From the NCBI GenBank assembly GCA_963667005.1, contig OY762937.1:3596001-3660000 (forward strand): a DNA stretch of 64,000 nucleotides. Reading direction: 5' to 3'. The translations under genes and the position numbers were made by a program. The notes under the pieces were generated by a model. That model did no database searches and had not been told where the DNA came from. It worked only from the letters and a program-made list of their open reading frames with translations. Positions 28,352 to 37,326 of this stretch are shown piece after piece. This DNA is from G963662605 sp963667005 (GTDB taxonomy: Bacteria; Bacteroidota; Ignavibacteria; Ignavibacteriales; Ignavibacteriaceae). The stretch's first letter is position 1. Every line of letters begins with the position of its first letter.

Positions 28352-30682
28352 TTGTACCGTTATTTCCCGTTCTTCTTTCTTTTTATCATATACCTGTACC
28401 CTCAGGAACATAAAATAACCCTTAGCGGGCGTGTTCTGGATGATTCATTACATAGCCCTGTTTCAAACTGTTCCGTTGCTATCCGCGAATTACATACCGG
28501 AGCGATGACGGATTTTTCAGGAAATTTTTCACTTACCATCCCGGCAGGGACGTACACTCTCCATTTCAATCACATCAGTTACCAAAACGTAGTGAAGCGC
28601 ATTACCGTAAAAGCGGATACGTCTATGACTTTTTCCATACACGCCGTAATGCATCAACAGGGTGAAGTTACCATTTCCGCAAAACGTGTGGAATCCCCTT
28701 CAATACAGGACATTGCGCCGAAAGATCTTATACGGATTCCGACGATTTTCAACGATGTACTTCGAAGTGTTACGATACTCTCCGGTGTTGTAACCAACAA
28801 CGAGATGAGCAGCGGATATAATGTCCACGGCGGTAATTTTAATGAGAACCTCATTTACCTAAACGGCTGCGAAATCTATCGTCCGTTCCTGCTTCAGCAA
28901 GGCAACGAAGAAAACCAAACACTCATTAATCCCGACATGGTAGATGATTTGGAATTTCATGCCAATTCCTTTCCGGTCAATTTCGGTGATAAAATGTCAT
29001 CTGCATTGAGCGTCCATTATAAGGACAAAGAAGCGGATTCGCTCACGGGAAAAATACGGGCAAGCTTTTTAAACGCGGGAATCACGCTCGGTAAGAAAAT
29101 CGGGAACACATCCGTCAGGCTCGGCATACGATACGCGTACCCGCAGTTTTTCCTTAACCGCCTGCAGTATGAAGGAAATTACCATCCGTACTTTGCCGAT
29201 ATACAGGGCGAGGTGCACTACTCCCCTTCCGGACGAACAGATGTATCATTCTTTTTCCTCTACGCGAAGAACGTGCACAATCTGACTCCCGCCGATTGGT
29301 CGGGTAATTTTCAATCAGACCGCGGCGCCCAGATTAACGGACTGTTGGTCAAATATAAAGGCTATCGCGAATATGCATTCCTCAATTCCATGTTCGCATT
29401 GCGCTTAACGCAAAAAATATCCAACACCACAACGTTTACCGCTTCACTATCACAGTTCAGCAATTCCGAAACCGAAAAAGAGGATCTGTCAGGTTCGTAT
29501 TATTATATCCCCGACTCAAAAGAACCTGACCAAAATCGTGAATACCTTAAAGATAGTTATGAGTTTCATAACAACAACCTGCACACATACGTTACCGATA
29601 TAAACGGCGTGCTATCGTGGCGAAATGGTGAACACAATTTGTCTTCCGGAGTATTTGGGCGCCTGCGTTCCGTGCGCGACGATATTCGTGAGACCACTAC
29701 TGAAACGGGACCGGCATCGTTGAGCGAATCGCCGTACAATATAAACTCACATGCTTTTTACCGGCCATCGGAATACGGAATATTCCTGATGGATAAATTT
29801 ACTCCCTATGTGTATGTAAATATCACCGGAGGCGTCCGCGGCACATACGAAACGATTACAAAAGAATTTTTAATAAGTCCGCGTGTTCAGGTCAATTATA
29901 CTTTAGATGAAAAGAACAAATTGTTTGCCGGCTGGGGATATTATTATCAGCCTCCGTATTACCTCGAAAAACGGAATAACGATGTTCCTCTTGTCTCGCA
30001 AAAGTCGGTCAACTATTCATTAGGCTGGGAGACTAATTTTAAAAAGACGATGTACCTCCGTGCTGAATTGTATTATAGAAATCTGAACAACCTGATACCG
30101 TACTATACGGACGGGCAGAAAATCATATATCAGGGCGGCAACATCAATGAAGGATATGCATACGGCGCCGATATTATGGTTCAAGGAGAAGTGGTTGAAG
30201 GCATTGACAGCAGGCTCGGATATAGCTATCTCTCTACTAAAGAGCGCCCGAAAACCGGGGGCCCGTGGGTTCGCAGATTGACCGACCAGACGCATACGAT
30301 AACGGTATTTTTGCAGGACAGAATTAAGAAACGCTCCAACTGGCAGGTGCATACGAAAATGAATCTGGGTACGGGACTGCTCTATTATGACCGCAATGTT
30401 GTAACCGATCCTTCTACCGGCGATAAGCACCTTGAGGTTGCATTTGACCGTCCGCTGGAATTCTTCCTTTACTTCCGTGTTGACATGGGATGTTCGACTT
30501 ATTTCATTCTCAAGAACGGGCACAAACTAACTTGCACGGCGGAAGTGTTAAACATGTTCAATCAGTATAATTATTCCGGTTATAGATTCGTTCAGGTTTT
30601 CAGAGATATTCAAGCTCCCGTGAGAATCCCGGAGATACTATCAGCACGTTTTTTTAACGTTCAGATTGAATATGAAATTTAG
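28352..30682 (+). CDS. TonB-dependent outer-membrane receptor with carboxypeptidase-regulatory-like domain
   Basis: 776 residues. A short signal-type start precedes an N-terminal beta-sandwich (ITLSGRVLDDSLHSPVSNCSV, about 20-105). A plug domain (about 115-220, ending with LEFHANSFPVNFGDK) and a long beta-barrel follow. The start is TTG at 28352 with GAGG upstream; no in-frame ATG lies nearby. It is divergent from tldD and overlaps the trmO end by four bases on the opposite strand. The substrate is unknown; no SusD partner or riboswitch is seen next to it. Confidence 0.88.
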   Translation: MYRYFPFFFLFIIYLYPQEHKITLSGRVLDDSLHSPVSNCSVAIRELHTGAMTDFSGNFSLTIPAGTYTLHFNHISYQNVVKRITVKADTSMTFSIHAVMHQQGEVTISAKRVESPSIQDIAPKDLIRIPTIFNDVLRSVTILSGVVTNNEMSSGYNVHGGNFNENLIYLNGCEIYRPFLLQQGNEENQTLINPDMVDDLEFHANSFPVNFGDKMSSALSVHYKDKEADSLTGKIRASFLNAGITLGKKIGNTSVRLGIRYAYPQFFLNRLQYEGNYHPYFADIQGEVHYSPSGRTDVSFFFLYAKNVHNLTPADWSGNFQSDRGAQINGLLVKYKGYREYAFLNSMFALRLTQKISNTTTFTASLSQFSNSETEKEDLSGSYYYIPDSKEPDQNREYLKDSYEFHNNNLHTYVTDINGVLSWRNGEHNLSSGVFGRLRSVRDDIRETTTETGPASLSESPYNINSHAFYRPSEYGIFLMDKFTPYVYVNITGGVRGTYETITKEFLISPRVQVNYTLDEKNKLFAGWGYYYQPPYYLEKRNNDVPLVSQKSVNYSLGWETNFKKTMYLRAELYYRNLNNLIPYYTDGQKIIYQGGNINEGYAYGADIMVQGEVVEGIDSRLGYSYLSTKERPKTGGPWVRRLTDQTHTITVFLQDRIKKRSNWQVHTKMNLGTGLLYYDRNVVTDPSTGDKHLEVAFDRPLEFFLYFRVDMGCSTYFILKNGHKLTCTAEVLNMFNQYNYSGYRFVQVFRDIQAPVRIPEILSARFFNVQIEYEI

Positions 30683-31461
30683 AAAGTACTTATAAACAAG
30701 CGGTGAAGCTCTTTATCCGCGTAGACGTCCGTTTTTTTGTCAAGCAATTCAGCGGCAGTGTATCCCGAATATACATCCGTTATACGTACGGAATTGCTTT
30801 TCACATCAACCGTGTATGCGATGCGCCACGTACGATAGGATAAAACAAATTTCTTTTTTTCATGTGCAATTCGCTTCCGGGTGTCGTCGGTCGGGTTGAA
30901 TTCCAATTGCAGCCGTGAAAAACTTCGTAGATTTATCCCCGCCTGTTGTTTCAGCCATTTCATTTTTGCGGATGCAATATCATCAAACTCAATTTCGTAT
31001 TTATTCTCAAGTCCGGATTTTACCCACCCGGTTTTTACATCAGGAAATGAATCCGAATACGGCAGATAGGGTTTTATATCCAGGACCGGTGAACCATCAA
31101 GTATATCGGACTCGGTAATATATATTTTCAATCCTTCCACCTTCAACAGCTTCACACAACTCATTCCGATGGGATTAGGTCTGTACGGTGCACGCGTTGC
31201 AAATACGCCGATCTTTTTACGGGTGTGCCGCGGGGGTGTTACTTTCGGCTTCCAGTTTGTATTCAAATGAAATTGGTAGATAACCCAGATGCGTTCAAAT
31301 CCGTTAAGCTCTTCAACAGCCTGTTCAAAATTGTGACGCGGCAGAAGCGTGATAACCGAAACGGCTTCCTCGGCAAGCACTCCCTGCCGAGGAGTTTCAT
31401 AGCGGTATTTTTTATCCGAAACGACATGACCGATCGGTTCGAATAAATTGTTAATTACCAT
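30679..31461 (-). CDS. trmO: TrmO/TsaA-type tRNA methyltransferase (m6t6A37)
   Basis: 260 residues. The N-terminal TsaA domain reads FEPIGHVVSDKKYRYETPRQG. The family core VFATRAPYRPNPIGMS and the ILDGSPVLDIKPYLPYSD block are intact. The enzyme N6-methylates t6A37 in tRNA-Thr using SAM. A C-terminal region of about 90 residues is of the type found in longer TrmO proteins. It is convergent with the TonB receptor gene. Confidence 0.92.
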   Translation of the reverse strand: MVINNLFEPIGHVVSDKKYRYETPRQGVLAEEAVSVITLLPRHNFEQAVEELNGFERIWVIYQFHLNTNWKPKVTPPRHTRKKIGVFATRAPYRPNPIGMSCVKLLKVEGLKIYITESDILDGSPVLDIKPYLPYSDSFPDVKTGWVKSGLENKYEIEFDDIASAKMKWLKQQAGINLRSFSRLQLEFNPTDDTRKRIAHEKKKFVLSYRTWRIAYTVDVKSNSVRITDVYSGYTAAELLDKKTDVYADKELHRLFISTF

Positions 31462-31825
31462 TTGTACTTCCTGATGTACGAAAGATTTTTTCTCATACCC
31501 GTAATATATTCTTTTACGCGTTCACAGGAAAAACATTGACAATCGAAGAAGAATTTTACCGCAAAGGCCGCTAAGAACGCAAAGTATATTTTTAAAACAA
31601 TAAAAAGGTGGGTCATCGAGTAGACCGCCTTGCCTCGATACACCTCGACTCCGTCGAGGCACTCGGTAAACGGCGGGCGTATCGAGATGACTCCGGGCAG
31701 TATTTACCGGCAGCCTCGTTGCATTAGGTTTTTATGATTCTCGCAAAGGCCACGCCTGCCGGCGGGCACGGCGCCAAGACGCAAAGGATATTTTTTAAAA
31801 AGCATAAAAAAGTGGGTCATTGGGC

Positions 31826-31954
31826 GTAGAGACGCATGGCATGCGTCTCGCGTGTAATCAATGAAAATATCGGATAAGCCTAAAACATATTATGCTTTGT
31901 GGCGAATTTTTCATTGCGGTTATTTCAGGGGAGACGCATGCCATGCGTCTCTAC
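31826..31954. repeat. REPIN-like element (GTAG...CTAC)
   Basis: 129 bases. The left hairpin is GTAG + AGACGCATGGCATGCGTCT and the right hairpin is AGACGCATGCCATGCGTCT + CTAC, with an AT-rich core of about 80 bases that includes AAAACATATTATGCTTTGTGG. The core is shared with the copies at 33286 and 33453. Confidence 0.8.
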
Positions 31955-31973
31955 GAAAATGTGGCGCTTTTTT

Positions 31974-32092
31974 GTAGGGCGGGTTTGTTACCCGCCCACT
32001 GTGTTTGTTCAAATGATTTATTGTTTATGCCGCTCCTACGGAGCTCTGTTGTGGGGTGGTCGCATTAACCCCGGATTTAAATCCGGGGCTAC
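31974..32092. repeat. REPIN-like element, second subtype
   Basis: 119 bases. The left hairpin is GTAG + GGCGGGTTTGTTACCCGCC. A middle palindrome GCTCCTACGGAGC follows. The right hairpin is CCCCGGATTTAAATCCGGGG + CTAC. It is repeated at 36992-37111. Confidence 0.75.
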
Positions 32093-32358
32093 AAATATAT
32101 TGTTGCTACGCAACTATGAAAAAGTGGGTCATTGAGTGTCGAGACGGAGTCGAGATGTATCGAGCTTGCTCGCCGAAGGCGAGATGACTTCGGGCAATAT
32201 TTCTGCTGCCTTTGTTCCGGAGGAACGAAATAGGTGTAGCCACGGGTTTCAACCCGCGGGAATGGATAATAAAATGTATCAAGCCCCATCGGGGCGGCAT
32301 AGACATGATTATAAAACGGCACACCTAGCGTCACGCGTCCGTGAATTACCGATGAATC

Positions 32359-33255
32359 CTATTCGTTACTGCCGAGAAAATAAATCGGGTGCAGAGGCAA
32401 TAGATTTTTTTCCTCATCCGTAAATTTCGGATAATACTCCTGCCATAATTCAATAAGCTGATTCAAATCAATAAGCTTAACATGAATATGTGAGGTGCGG
32501 GCAAATTTATCCGACTCACTGGTGAAACTACCCGACGTGACAAACAATCCGATATCGCCGTCTTTGTTTAATGAGCCGACTAAGTTTTTAATATCCGTTA
32601 CCGGTACATTTGTGTTCGGTCTGTGTTTTACCTGCACTTTGATTCGTGGTGTTTCGGTGCCCAGCGGATCTTTATATGCGACAATGTCAACGCCGCCGTC
32701 CGGGCCGCGTGGCGCGACAAACGGAGTGTAATACCCCATCGCGTGCAAAAGTGCGGCAACCAAATCCTGAAACTCGTACGGATTTTTTTGCAGAATAAAT
32801 TCTTTGATGCCTTCTTTTGCCTGTGCTTCAAGCTGGTCAATGGTTTCTTTTGGTGCTGATGAAGTATCAACATCCTCGCCGGAGCCCGTGTCCGTGTTTG
32901 TCGCCGACCATTCACGATACAAACGGTTCGCTTTATTCAACAGCTCTTCCGGTGAAAGCTTTAAAGCTTCTTCGCCCTCAGGCGTTATATACCAAATACC
33001 CTTTTGCTTTCTTATAAAACCGGATTTCGAAAGTCCGATTGAATAAAAGCTTAATATGGATTCCCACCGCACATAGTTGGTTTTTTCATACGTACCGCGT
33101 TCCCATTCGGTAAACTGCACCTCTTCACGCATTCTGTTGATGACCTCACGGCTGGAGAGCTGACCGCCCGCTTCTTTTAATATTTTTAACGTTGCGTACG
33201 TTGTCTTTATTGCAACCTGCCGCGTTGCCGATGTGTTTTCTGATTTTGTTTTCAT
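32359..33255 (-). CDS. mrr: Mrr-type restriction endonuclease
   Basis: 298 residues. The N-terminal winged-helix Mrr_N domain (about 10-110, with the WYITPEGEEAL end) is followed by a short acidic linker and a C-terminal PD-(D/E)xK Mrr catalytic domain. The domain contains GPDGGVDIVAY (catalytic Asp) and IKVQVKHR (QxK). Mrr enzymes cut modified DNA (type IV restriction) or act with a partner. It sits about 400 bases from a type IIG restriction-modification gene on the same strand, with REPIN-like copies between and around them. Confidence 0.88.
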   Translation of the reverse strand: MKTKSENTSATRQVAIKTTYATLKILKEAGGQLSSREVINRMREEVQFTEWERGTYEKTNYVRWESILSFYSIGLSKSGFIRKQKGIWYITPEGEEALKLSPEELLNKANRLYREWSATNTDTGSGEDVDTSSAPKETIDQLEAQAKEGIKEFILQKNPYEFQDLVAALLHAMGYYTPFVAPRGPDGGVDIVAYKDPLGTETPRIKVQVKHRPNTNVPVTDIKNLVGSLNKDGDIGLFVTSGSFTSESDKFARTSHIHVKLIDLNQLIELWQEYYPKFTDEEKNLLPLHPIYFLGSNE

Positions 33256-33285
33256 GTGTATGTACCTTTATAAGAATTTCAGAAT

Positions 33286-33435
33286 GTAGAGCCACATAGC
33301 TTGCCCCGGTGCATCGGGGGCGGGTGTCTCACGATATATTAATGATAATCTAAAACAAGCCCAAAACAAATTATGTATAGCGGCGAATATTTCGTTTTCG
33401 TCATCCCAAATGAGACGGTCGCAGACCGTCTCTAC
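33286..33435. repeat. REPIN-like element with a micro-palindrome in its left hairpin
   Basis: 150 bases. The left foot GTAG is followed by a hairpin that ends CGGGTGTCTCACGAT as in the copy at 36887. A GC-rich insert (about 33297-33323, with CCCCGGTGCATCGGGG) breaks it. The right hairpin is GAGACGGTCGCAGACCGTCT + CTAC. Confidence 0.7.
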
Positions 33436-33452
33436 AAAAATTTTATGTCCGC

Positions 33453-33581
33453 GTAGAGACGCGTTGCAAGCGTCTCACATGTAATCAATGAAAATCTAGC
33501 ACAAGCCGAAAATCTATTATGTTTTGCCGCGAAGTATTCGTTTTCGTCATTCCAAGAGAGACAACCGCCGGCTGTCTCTAC
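33453..33581. repeat. REPIN-like element (GTAG...CTAC)
   Basis: 129 bases. Left hairpin AGACGCGTTGCAAGCGTCT, right hairpin AGACAACCGCCGGCTGTCT. The core is close to that of 31826-31954, but both stems differ in sequence and remain paired. Confidence 0.8.
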
Positions 33582-33639
33582 GCTATAAGGTCATCGAGTG
33601 TCCCGCTTTAGCGGGATGTATCGAGAGGACCGTCACTAT

Positions 33640-36612
33640 TTATTTCTTCACCGAATCTTCGATGATTTTTATTTCTTCGGCTGTCAGTCCGTACAGCTGA
33701 TACACCGCTTCGTTTATTTTGTCCTCATGGTAATCTATACGCGTTTGCAGCTGCTCCATTTTTGTTTGCAGCGTCGCCGACTGCTTCTCTTTGTTGAGCT
33801 GCAAAAGAGTTTCGACGCTATGCACAATGTCCTGTTTTAAATCAAATTCTGCCCCATTGCCGACATTAACCGATCTGATAGGGATTTGGTTTATATACAT
33901 TGGTTTGTATTCAAAATACCCACCCTGTTTTGTTGATGCAATCGAATGCAAAAAATAATCTGCTGTTGACGAGCTAATAATACCTAAGAGATATAAATCT
34001 TTTGATGCAATTATGGAAGTTTTATCGTTTGAATAAACACCACTCTCATCATAACAATAAGACGCTTTTTTTATAATTGCTGGAGAAATAATCTTCGGTT
34101 TTTCAAACTCTTGGAAGTAATCTATGCTATCCTGTATTTCATACCATTTATATGTCCCAGCTTTTCTTCCTTCCCAATCCTCGCCGATAAAATCCTTTGG
34201 CTTAGGCATTAATCGTTTTTTGAATTGAGACAGATGATTCTTAATTGCCGGATACTCATTTATATTTATGCCCCTGCGGGTAAAAATCAAATATCTCGAA
34301 ACAACAGGTGTCTCGAAACGTTTAATATCCCTGCCCGCGAGAAATGGTTTTATTATCTCTGCGCTTTTCGGGTCTTCTGCAATGAGACGGTTCTTTATCT
34401 CGACATCAATAACGAATGCTTCGTTTAATCCGGTAAGAACACCTCTAAATACTTTACCGTTTACATACTCCCCGAGCGGTATGCCTGCCTTTTGAATTTT
34501 CTTCAATAAGTTTTGTTCGGCATCCGAAGAGAGGTTCCAGCCTGCATCATCAAGAGACTCCTGTTTTAACGGCGCGGTATGTTGGTTTACGTAATCCGCG
34601 AGAACGTCAAAATCCAAATCGCCGACATTGGTAATTTCGATAGTATCAATGTCGTTGCTTTTCGCACACAGCAGGATGCAGGGGTATGTTGTTGCGCCCT
34701 GAAAAACGGGCAGGTCACCGAAATCAATAATTCTGTTTATGGTAATTTTCTTTAACCACTTGCGCAGCGGTTCGCCGTAATTGGCACGCATCCATTTGTT
34801 AGCGACGATGATTCCGAATAAGCCGTCTTTGCGTAAAAGGCCGATGCCTCTTTCGATAAAGTAGCTGTATAAATCGGCCATGCCGTGATATACCTGGTAC
34901 GCTTTTGCAAAATAATCTTTTTGCTCGCCGAGCAGTTCCTGCCGCACATACGGTGGATTGCCGATAACAATATCGAAACCGCCTTGCTTGAATACTGCGG
35001 GGAATGCCTTTTGCCAGTTGAATGGTTTTATTTTTCTCTCAAAGCCGAAGTCAAGCTGTGTATCGTAATAGTCGGTATCAATCAGCGAGTTACCGGATTT
35101 GATGTTGTCGTCAAGCGTGGGCAATACGCGTTCGTTCCATAGCTTATACTGCTGTGCTATGGTTGTTTCGCTTTCGCCTTCCATACATTTTAAAAGCAGG
35201 CTGAGTTTAGTAACTTCCACCGCGTTGGTATCAATATCAACGCCGAAGATGTTATTGAGCAGGATACGCTTCTTTTCGGCGGAGGTCAGCATGCCGTCGG
35301 GTGTCAGCGGACTTTCTTTCTTCCCGGTCCTAACGCCGGATTTTGCGTAATAGTCTTTGTGATAGTCCAGCAGATACTGGTATGCACCGATAAGAAAACT
35401 GCCGCTGCCGCAAGCCGGGTCAACGATTTTAATTTTTTCAATGTCTTTCGGTGTCTTCCCTTCTATCATTTTGCCGACGGTGTTTTGCACGATGTAATCA
35501 ACAATATACTGGGGAGTGTAATACACGCCGCCCGCTTTGCGCACTTCGGGCTTTTCTTCAATCTTGACGCGCTTGCCCGTTTCAACGTGAATGGTCTTGC
35601 CGAGGAATTGTTCATACGCGCTGCCCAGAATCTCTACGGAGAGTACGGAAAACTCGTATGGTGATTCAGGGTAGTACAACTCGTTGATGATTTTCTTCAG
35701 CGTCTTGTTATCAACAACAATATCTTTGCTAAGAGAATCCTTCTTCAGATCGAACAAACCGGAGTTGTATTTTTCATCCGCTTTGGTAAACAAATAAAAC
35801 AGGTTTTTATAATAGTCGCCTTGTTTCAGCGCGTCGCGCAGTGCGCCGTACGGCTCAATGTGGCGGTCCTCTGCAATGCGGAGAAAGATCACCCGGTCAA
35901 TGGTCTGCTGAACAACGAAGTTCAGTTCGTCTTCATCAAGCTGCGGATTGTTTTTGCTGATGTTGACCGCAAGGTCGGTGCGCCATGAGTCGAGTGATAA
36001 AAGAAATTCCTTATCTACGGTCGTGGTGCCCTTTTTTTGCGTGTCGCTCCGGACGAATTTATCAAAGCTTCCTTTTAAAACGCGTTCTTTGCTGAACGTA
36101 TCCCACAGGAAATCGAATTCCTTAACGTATTCATTGTAGGTAATGTATTTGATGCGTGCGACTGATGCCTTATCGCCGGGATGCGGCCGTTTGGTGCAGT
36201 CGTATACGGAGAATTCTTCAAAGTCGGTGATGATGCTGACGGGGAGTTTCGCGCTCCATCCGTAACGGCGTACCTGATAGGCAGGTTGTATGTCGTCTTT
36301 AACGGCGACGCTCGGTTTTTTCGCTTCGACAAAAAACAACCGCTTGCCTCCCGGCAGACGGAATGAATAATCGGGAGCCTTGGTGGCGGAACCGATCTTG
36401 ATTTTGTCTTCGTGGATAACTTCGCGATATGCTTCGGCATTGCCGCTCTGATTGTCAACGTCCCATCCCAACGCTTTAAAGAAGGGATCAATGAAATCCC
36501 GCCTCGTCTGTGTCTCGTTATAGTCGCCGTGTTTGTAGGAATCTATTTGTTCTGCAAACCGGACGGCTAAAGCAGCAATGGCTTCTTTTGCTTGTTCTTT
36601 AAGCACCTGCAC
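33640..36612 (-). CDS. type IIG restriction-modification enzyme (Eco57I-like)
   Basis: 990 residues. An N-terminal PD-(D/E)xK nuclease domain has D81 in KAPDYSF and E96-x-K98 in FFVEAKKP. A helical connector follows. The gamma-class N6-adenine methyltransferase core has the SAM motif at D398 (DPACGSGSF) and the catalytic N552-PPY motif, and a C-terminal TaqI-like target-recognition region completes it. One polypeptide would both modify and cut DNA. The start is a GTG at 36612 (another GTG lies two codons on); no ATG exists before the domain. REPIN-like elements flank it. Confidence 0.9.
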   Translation of the reverse strand: MQVLKEQAKEAIAALAVRFAEQIDSYKHGDYNETQTRRDFIDPFFKALGWDVDNQSGNAEAYREVIHEDKIKIGSATKAPDYSFRLPGGKRLFFVEAKKPSVAVKDDIQPAYQVRRYGWSAKLPVSIITDFEEFSVYDCTKRPHPGDKASVARIKYITYNEYVKEFDFLWDTFSKERVLKGSFDKFVRSDTQKKGTTTVDKEFLLSLDSWRTDLAVNISKNNPQLDEDELNFVVQQTIDRVIFLRIAEDRHIEPYGALRDALKQGDYYKNLFYLFTKADEKYNSGLFDLKKDSLSKDIVVDNKTLKKIINELYYPESPYEFSVLSVEILGSAYEQFLGKTIHVETGKRVKIEEKPEVRKAGGVYYTPQYIVDYIVQNTVGKMIEGKTPKDIEKIKIVDPACGSGSFLIGAYQYLLDYHKDYYAKSGVRTGKKESPLTPDGMLTSAEKKRILLNNIFGVDIDTNAVEVTKLSLLLKCMEGESETTIAQQYKLWNERVLPTLDDNIKSGNSLIDTDYYDTQLDFGFERKIKPFNWQKAFPAVFKQGGFDIVIGNPPYVRQELLGEQKDYFAKAYQVYHGMADLYSYFIERGIGLLRKDGLFGIIVANKWMRANYGEPLRKWLKKITINRIIDFGDLPVFQGATTYPCILLCAKSNDIDTIEITNVGDLDFDVLADYVNQHTAPLKQESLDDAGWNLSSDAEQNLLKKIQKAGIPLGEYVNGKVFRGVLTGLNEAFVIDVEIKNRLIAEDPKSAEIIKPFLAGRDIKRFETPVVSRYLIFTRRGININEYPAIKNHLSQFKKRLMPKPKDFIGEDWEGRKAGTYKWYEIQDSIDYFQEFEKPKIISPAIIKKASYCYDESGVYSNDKTSIIASKDLYLLGIISSSTADYFLHSIASTKQGGYFEYKPMYINQIPIRSVNVGNGAEFDLKQDIVHSVETLLQLNKEKQSATLQTKMEQLQTRIDYHEDKINEAVYQLYGLTAEEIKIIEDSVKK

Positions 36613-36886
36613 CCTAATATGATAAAGAATAGTAAAGCAAATATATTAAAAATTGCAGGCAAAGAAAACCGGAGAAAGAATTCTCGCAAAGGCGCCAAGC
36701 CGCAAATATATATTTAAAGAAACAAAGAAAGGTGGGTCATCGAGTGTCGAGACGGAGTCGAGATGTATCGAGATGACTCCGGGCAATATTTATCGGCAGC
36801 CTCATTGCATTAGGTTTTAATAATTCTCGCAAAGGCGCCAAGACGCAAAATATGTTTAGAGAAATAAAAAAAAGGGGGCCTTGAGT

Positions 36887-36990
36887 GTAGAGACACCCGG
36901 CGGGTGTCTCACGATCAATCAATGATAACCTAAAACAATCCGAAAACCTATTATGTTTTGTGGTGAATTTTTCAATTTCGCCATTTGATT
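36887..36990. repeat. REPIN-like element lacking its right hairpin
   Basis: The left hairpin GTAG + AGACACCCGGCGGGTGTCT and the usual core (CAATCAATGATAACC...TATTATGTTTTG) are present. Instead of a right hairpin the sequence passes directly into the next element. Confidence 0.7.
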
Positions 36991-36991
36991 T

Positions 36992-37111
36992 GTAGGGCGA
37001 GATTGTATCTCGCCCACTGCTGTTTATACCGCTCCTACGGAGCTCTGGTGTGGGGTGGTCGCATTAACCCCGGATTTAAATCTTTACCCGCCCTTGGCGC
37101 GGCGGGGTTAC
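36992..37111. repeat. REPIN-like element, second subtype, with an insert
   Basis: Same layout as 31974-32092 (left hairpin GGGCGAGATTGTATCTCGCCC, middle GCTCCTACGGAGC). The right hairpin is split by a GC-rich insert at about 37083-37102 (ACCCGCCCTTGGCGCGG), and the closing CTAC has become TTAC. Confidence 0.7.
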
Positions 37112-37252
37112 AGACCTGCCCGCCGTTTTACACGGCATTCAGGCGGGTATTCAGTCACTATGCGACTAATTTTACAAAAAAATACTTGGCGTCTTGGCGC
37201 CTTTGCGAGAATTCTCTGGGGTTCGTTCCTCAAAAATCGCAGGAGAATTTTG

Positions 37253-37326
37253 AGGCGATGACCGGATTCGAACCGGTGAGTAAAGGATTTGCAGTCCTTC
37301 GCCTTTGACCACTTGGCTACACCGCC
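37253..37326 (-). tRNA. tRNA-Cys (anticodon GCA)
   Basis: 74 bases that fold into a full cloverleaf: acceptor GGCGGTG/CATCGCC (one G-U pair), D stem GCC/GGC, anticodon stem AAGGA/TCCTT with loop CTGCAAA (anticodon GCA), T stem ACCGG/CCGGT with loop TTCGAAT, discriminator U. CCA is not encoded. It is about 600 bases downstream of the cysK-metY operon on the same strand. Confidence 0.96.

Larger units (their letters stand above)
31462..32358. repeat. repeat island left of the Mrr gene
   Basis: About 900 bases without a gene. In order: a GCAAAGGCCGCTAAGAACGC type repeat (31560-31600); a TCGAGTAGACC...CTCCGTCGAGG segment; a TCTCGCAAAGGC...GCCAAGACGC repeat interrupted by a GC-rich micro-palindrome (31751-31772); two REPIN-like elements (31826-31954, 31974-32092); a further inverted repeat TCGAGACGGAGTCGA (32140-32155); and a GTAG-footed hairpin at 32236-32260. 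ORFs here are only chance readings of the repeats. Confidence 0.75.
33256..33639. repeat. repeat block between the two restriction genes
   Basis: Almost the whole gap is occupied by two REPIN-like elements (33286-33435 and 33453-33581) and a TCGAGTGTCCCGC...GCGGGATGTATCGAG inverted repeat (about 33596-33625). No gene is visible. Confidence 0.75.

Noticed and set aside
31899..32423. Several ORFs of 70-95 codons in the repeat island
   Set aside because: All are readings through REPIN-like and other repeats and have no independent coding signs.
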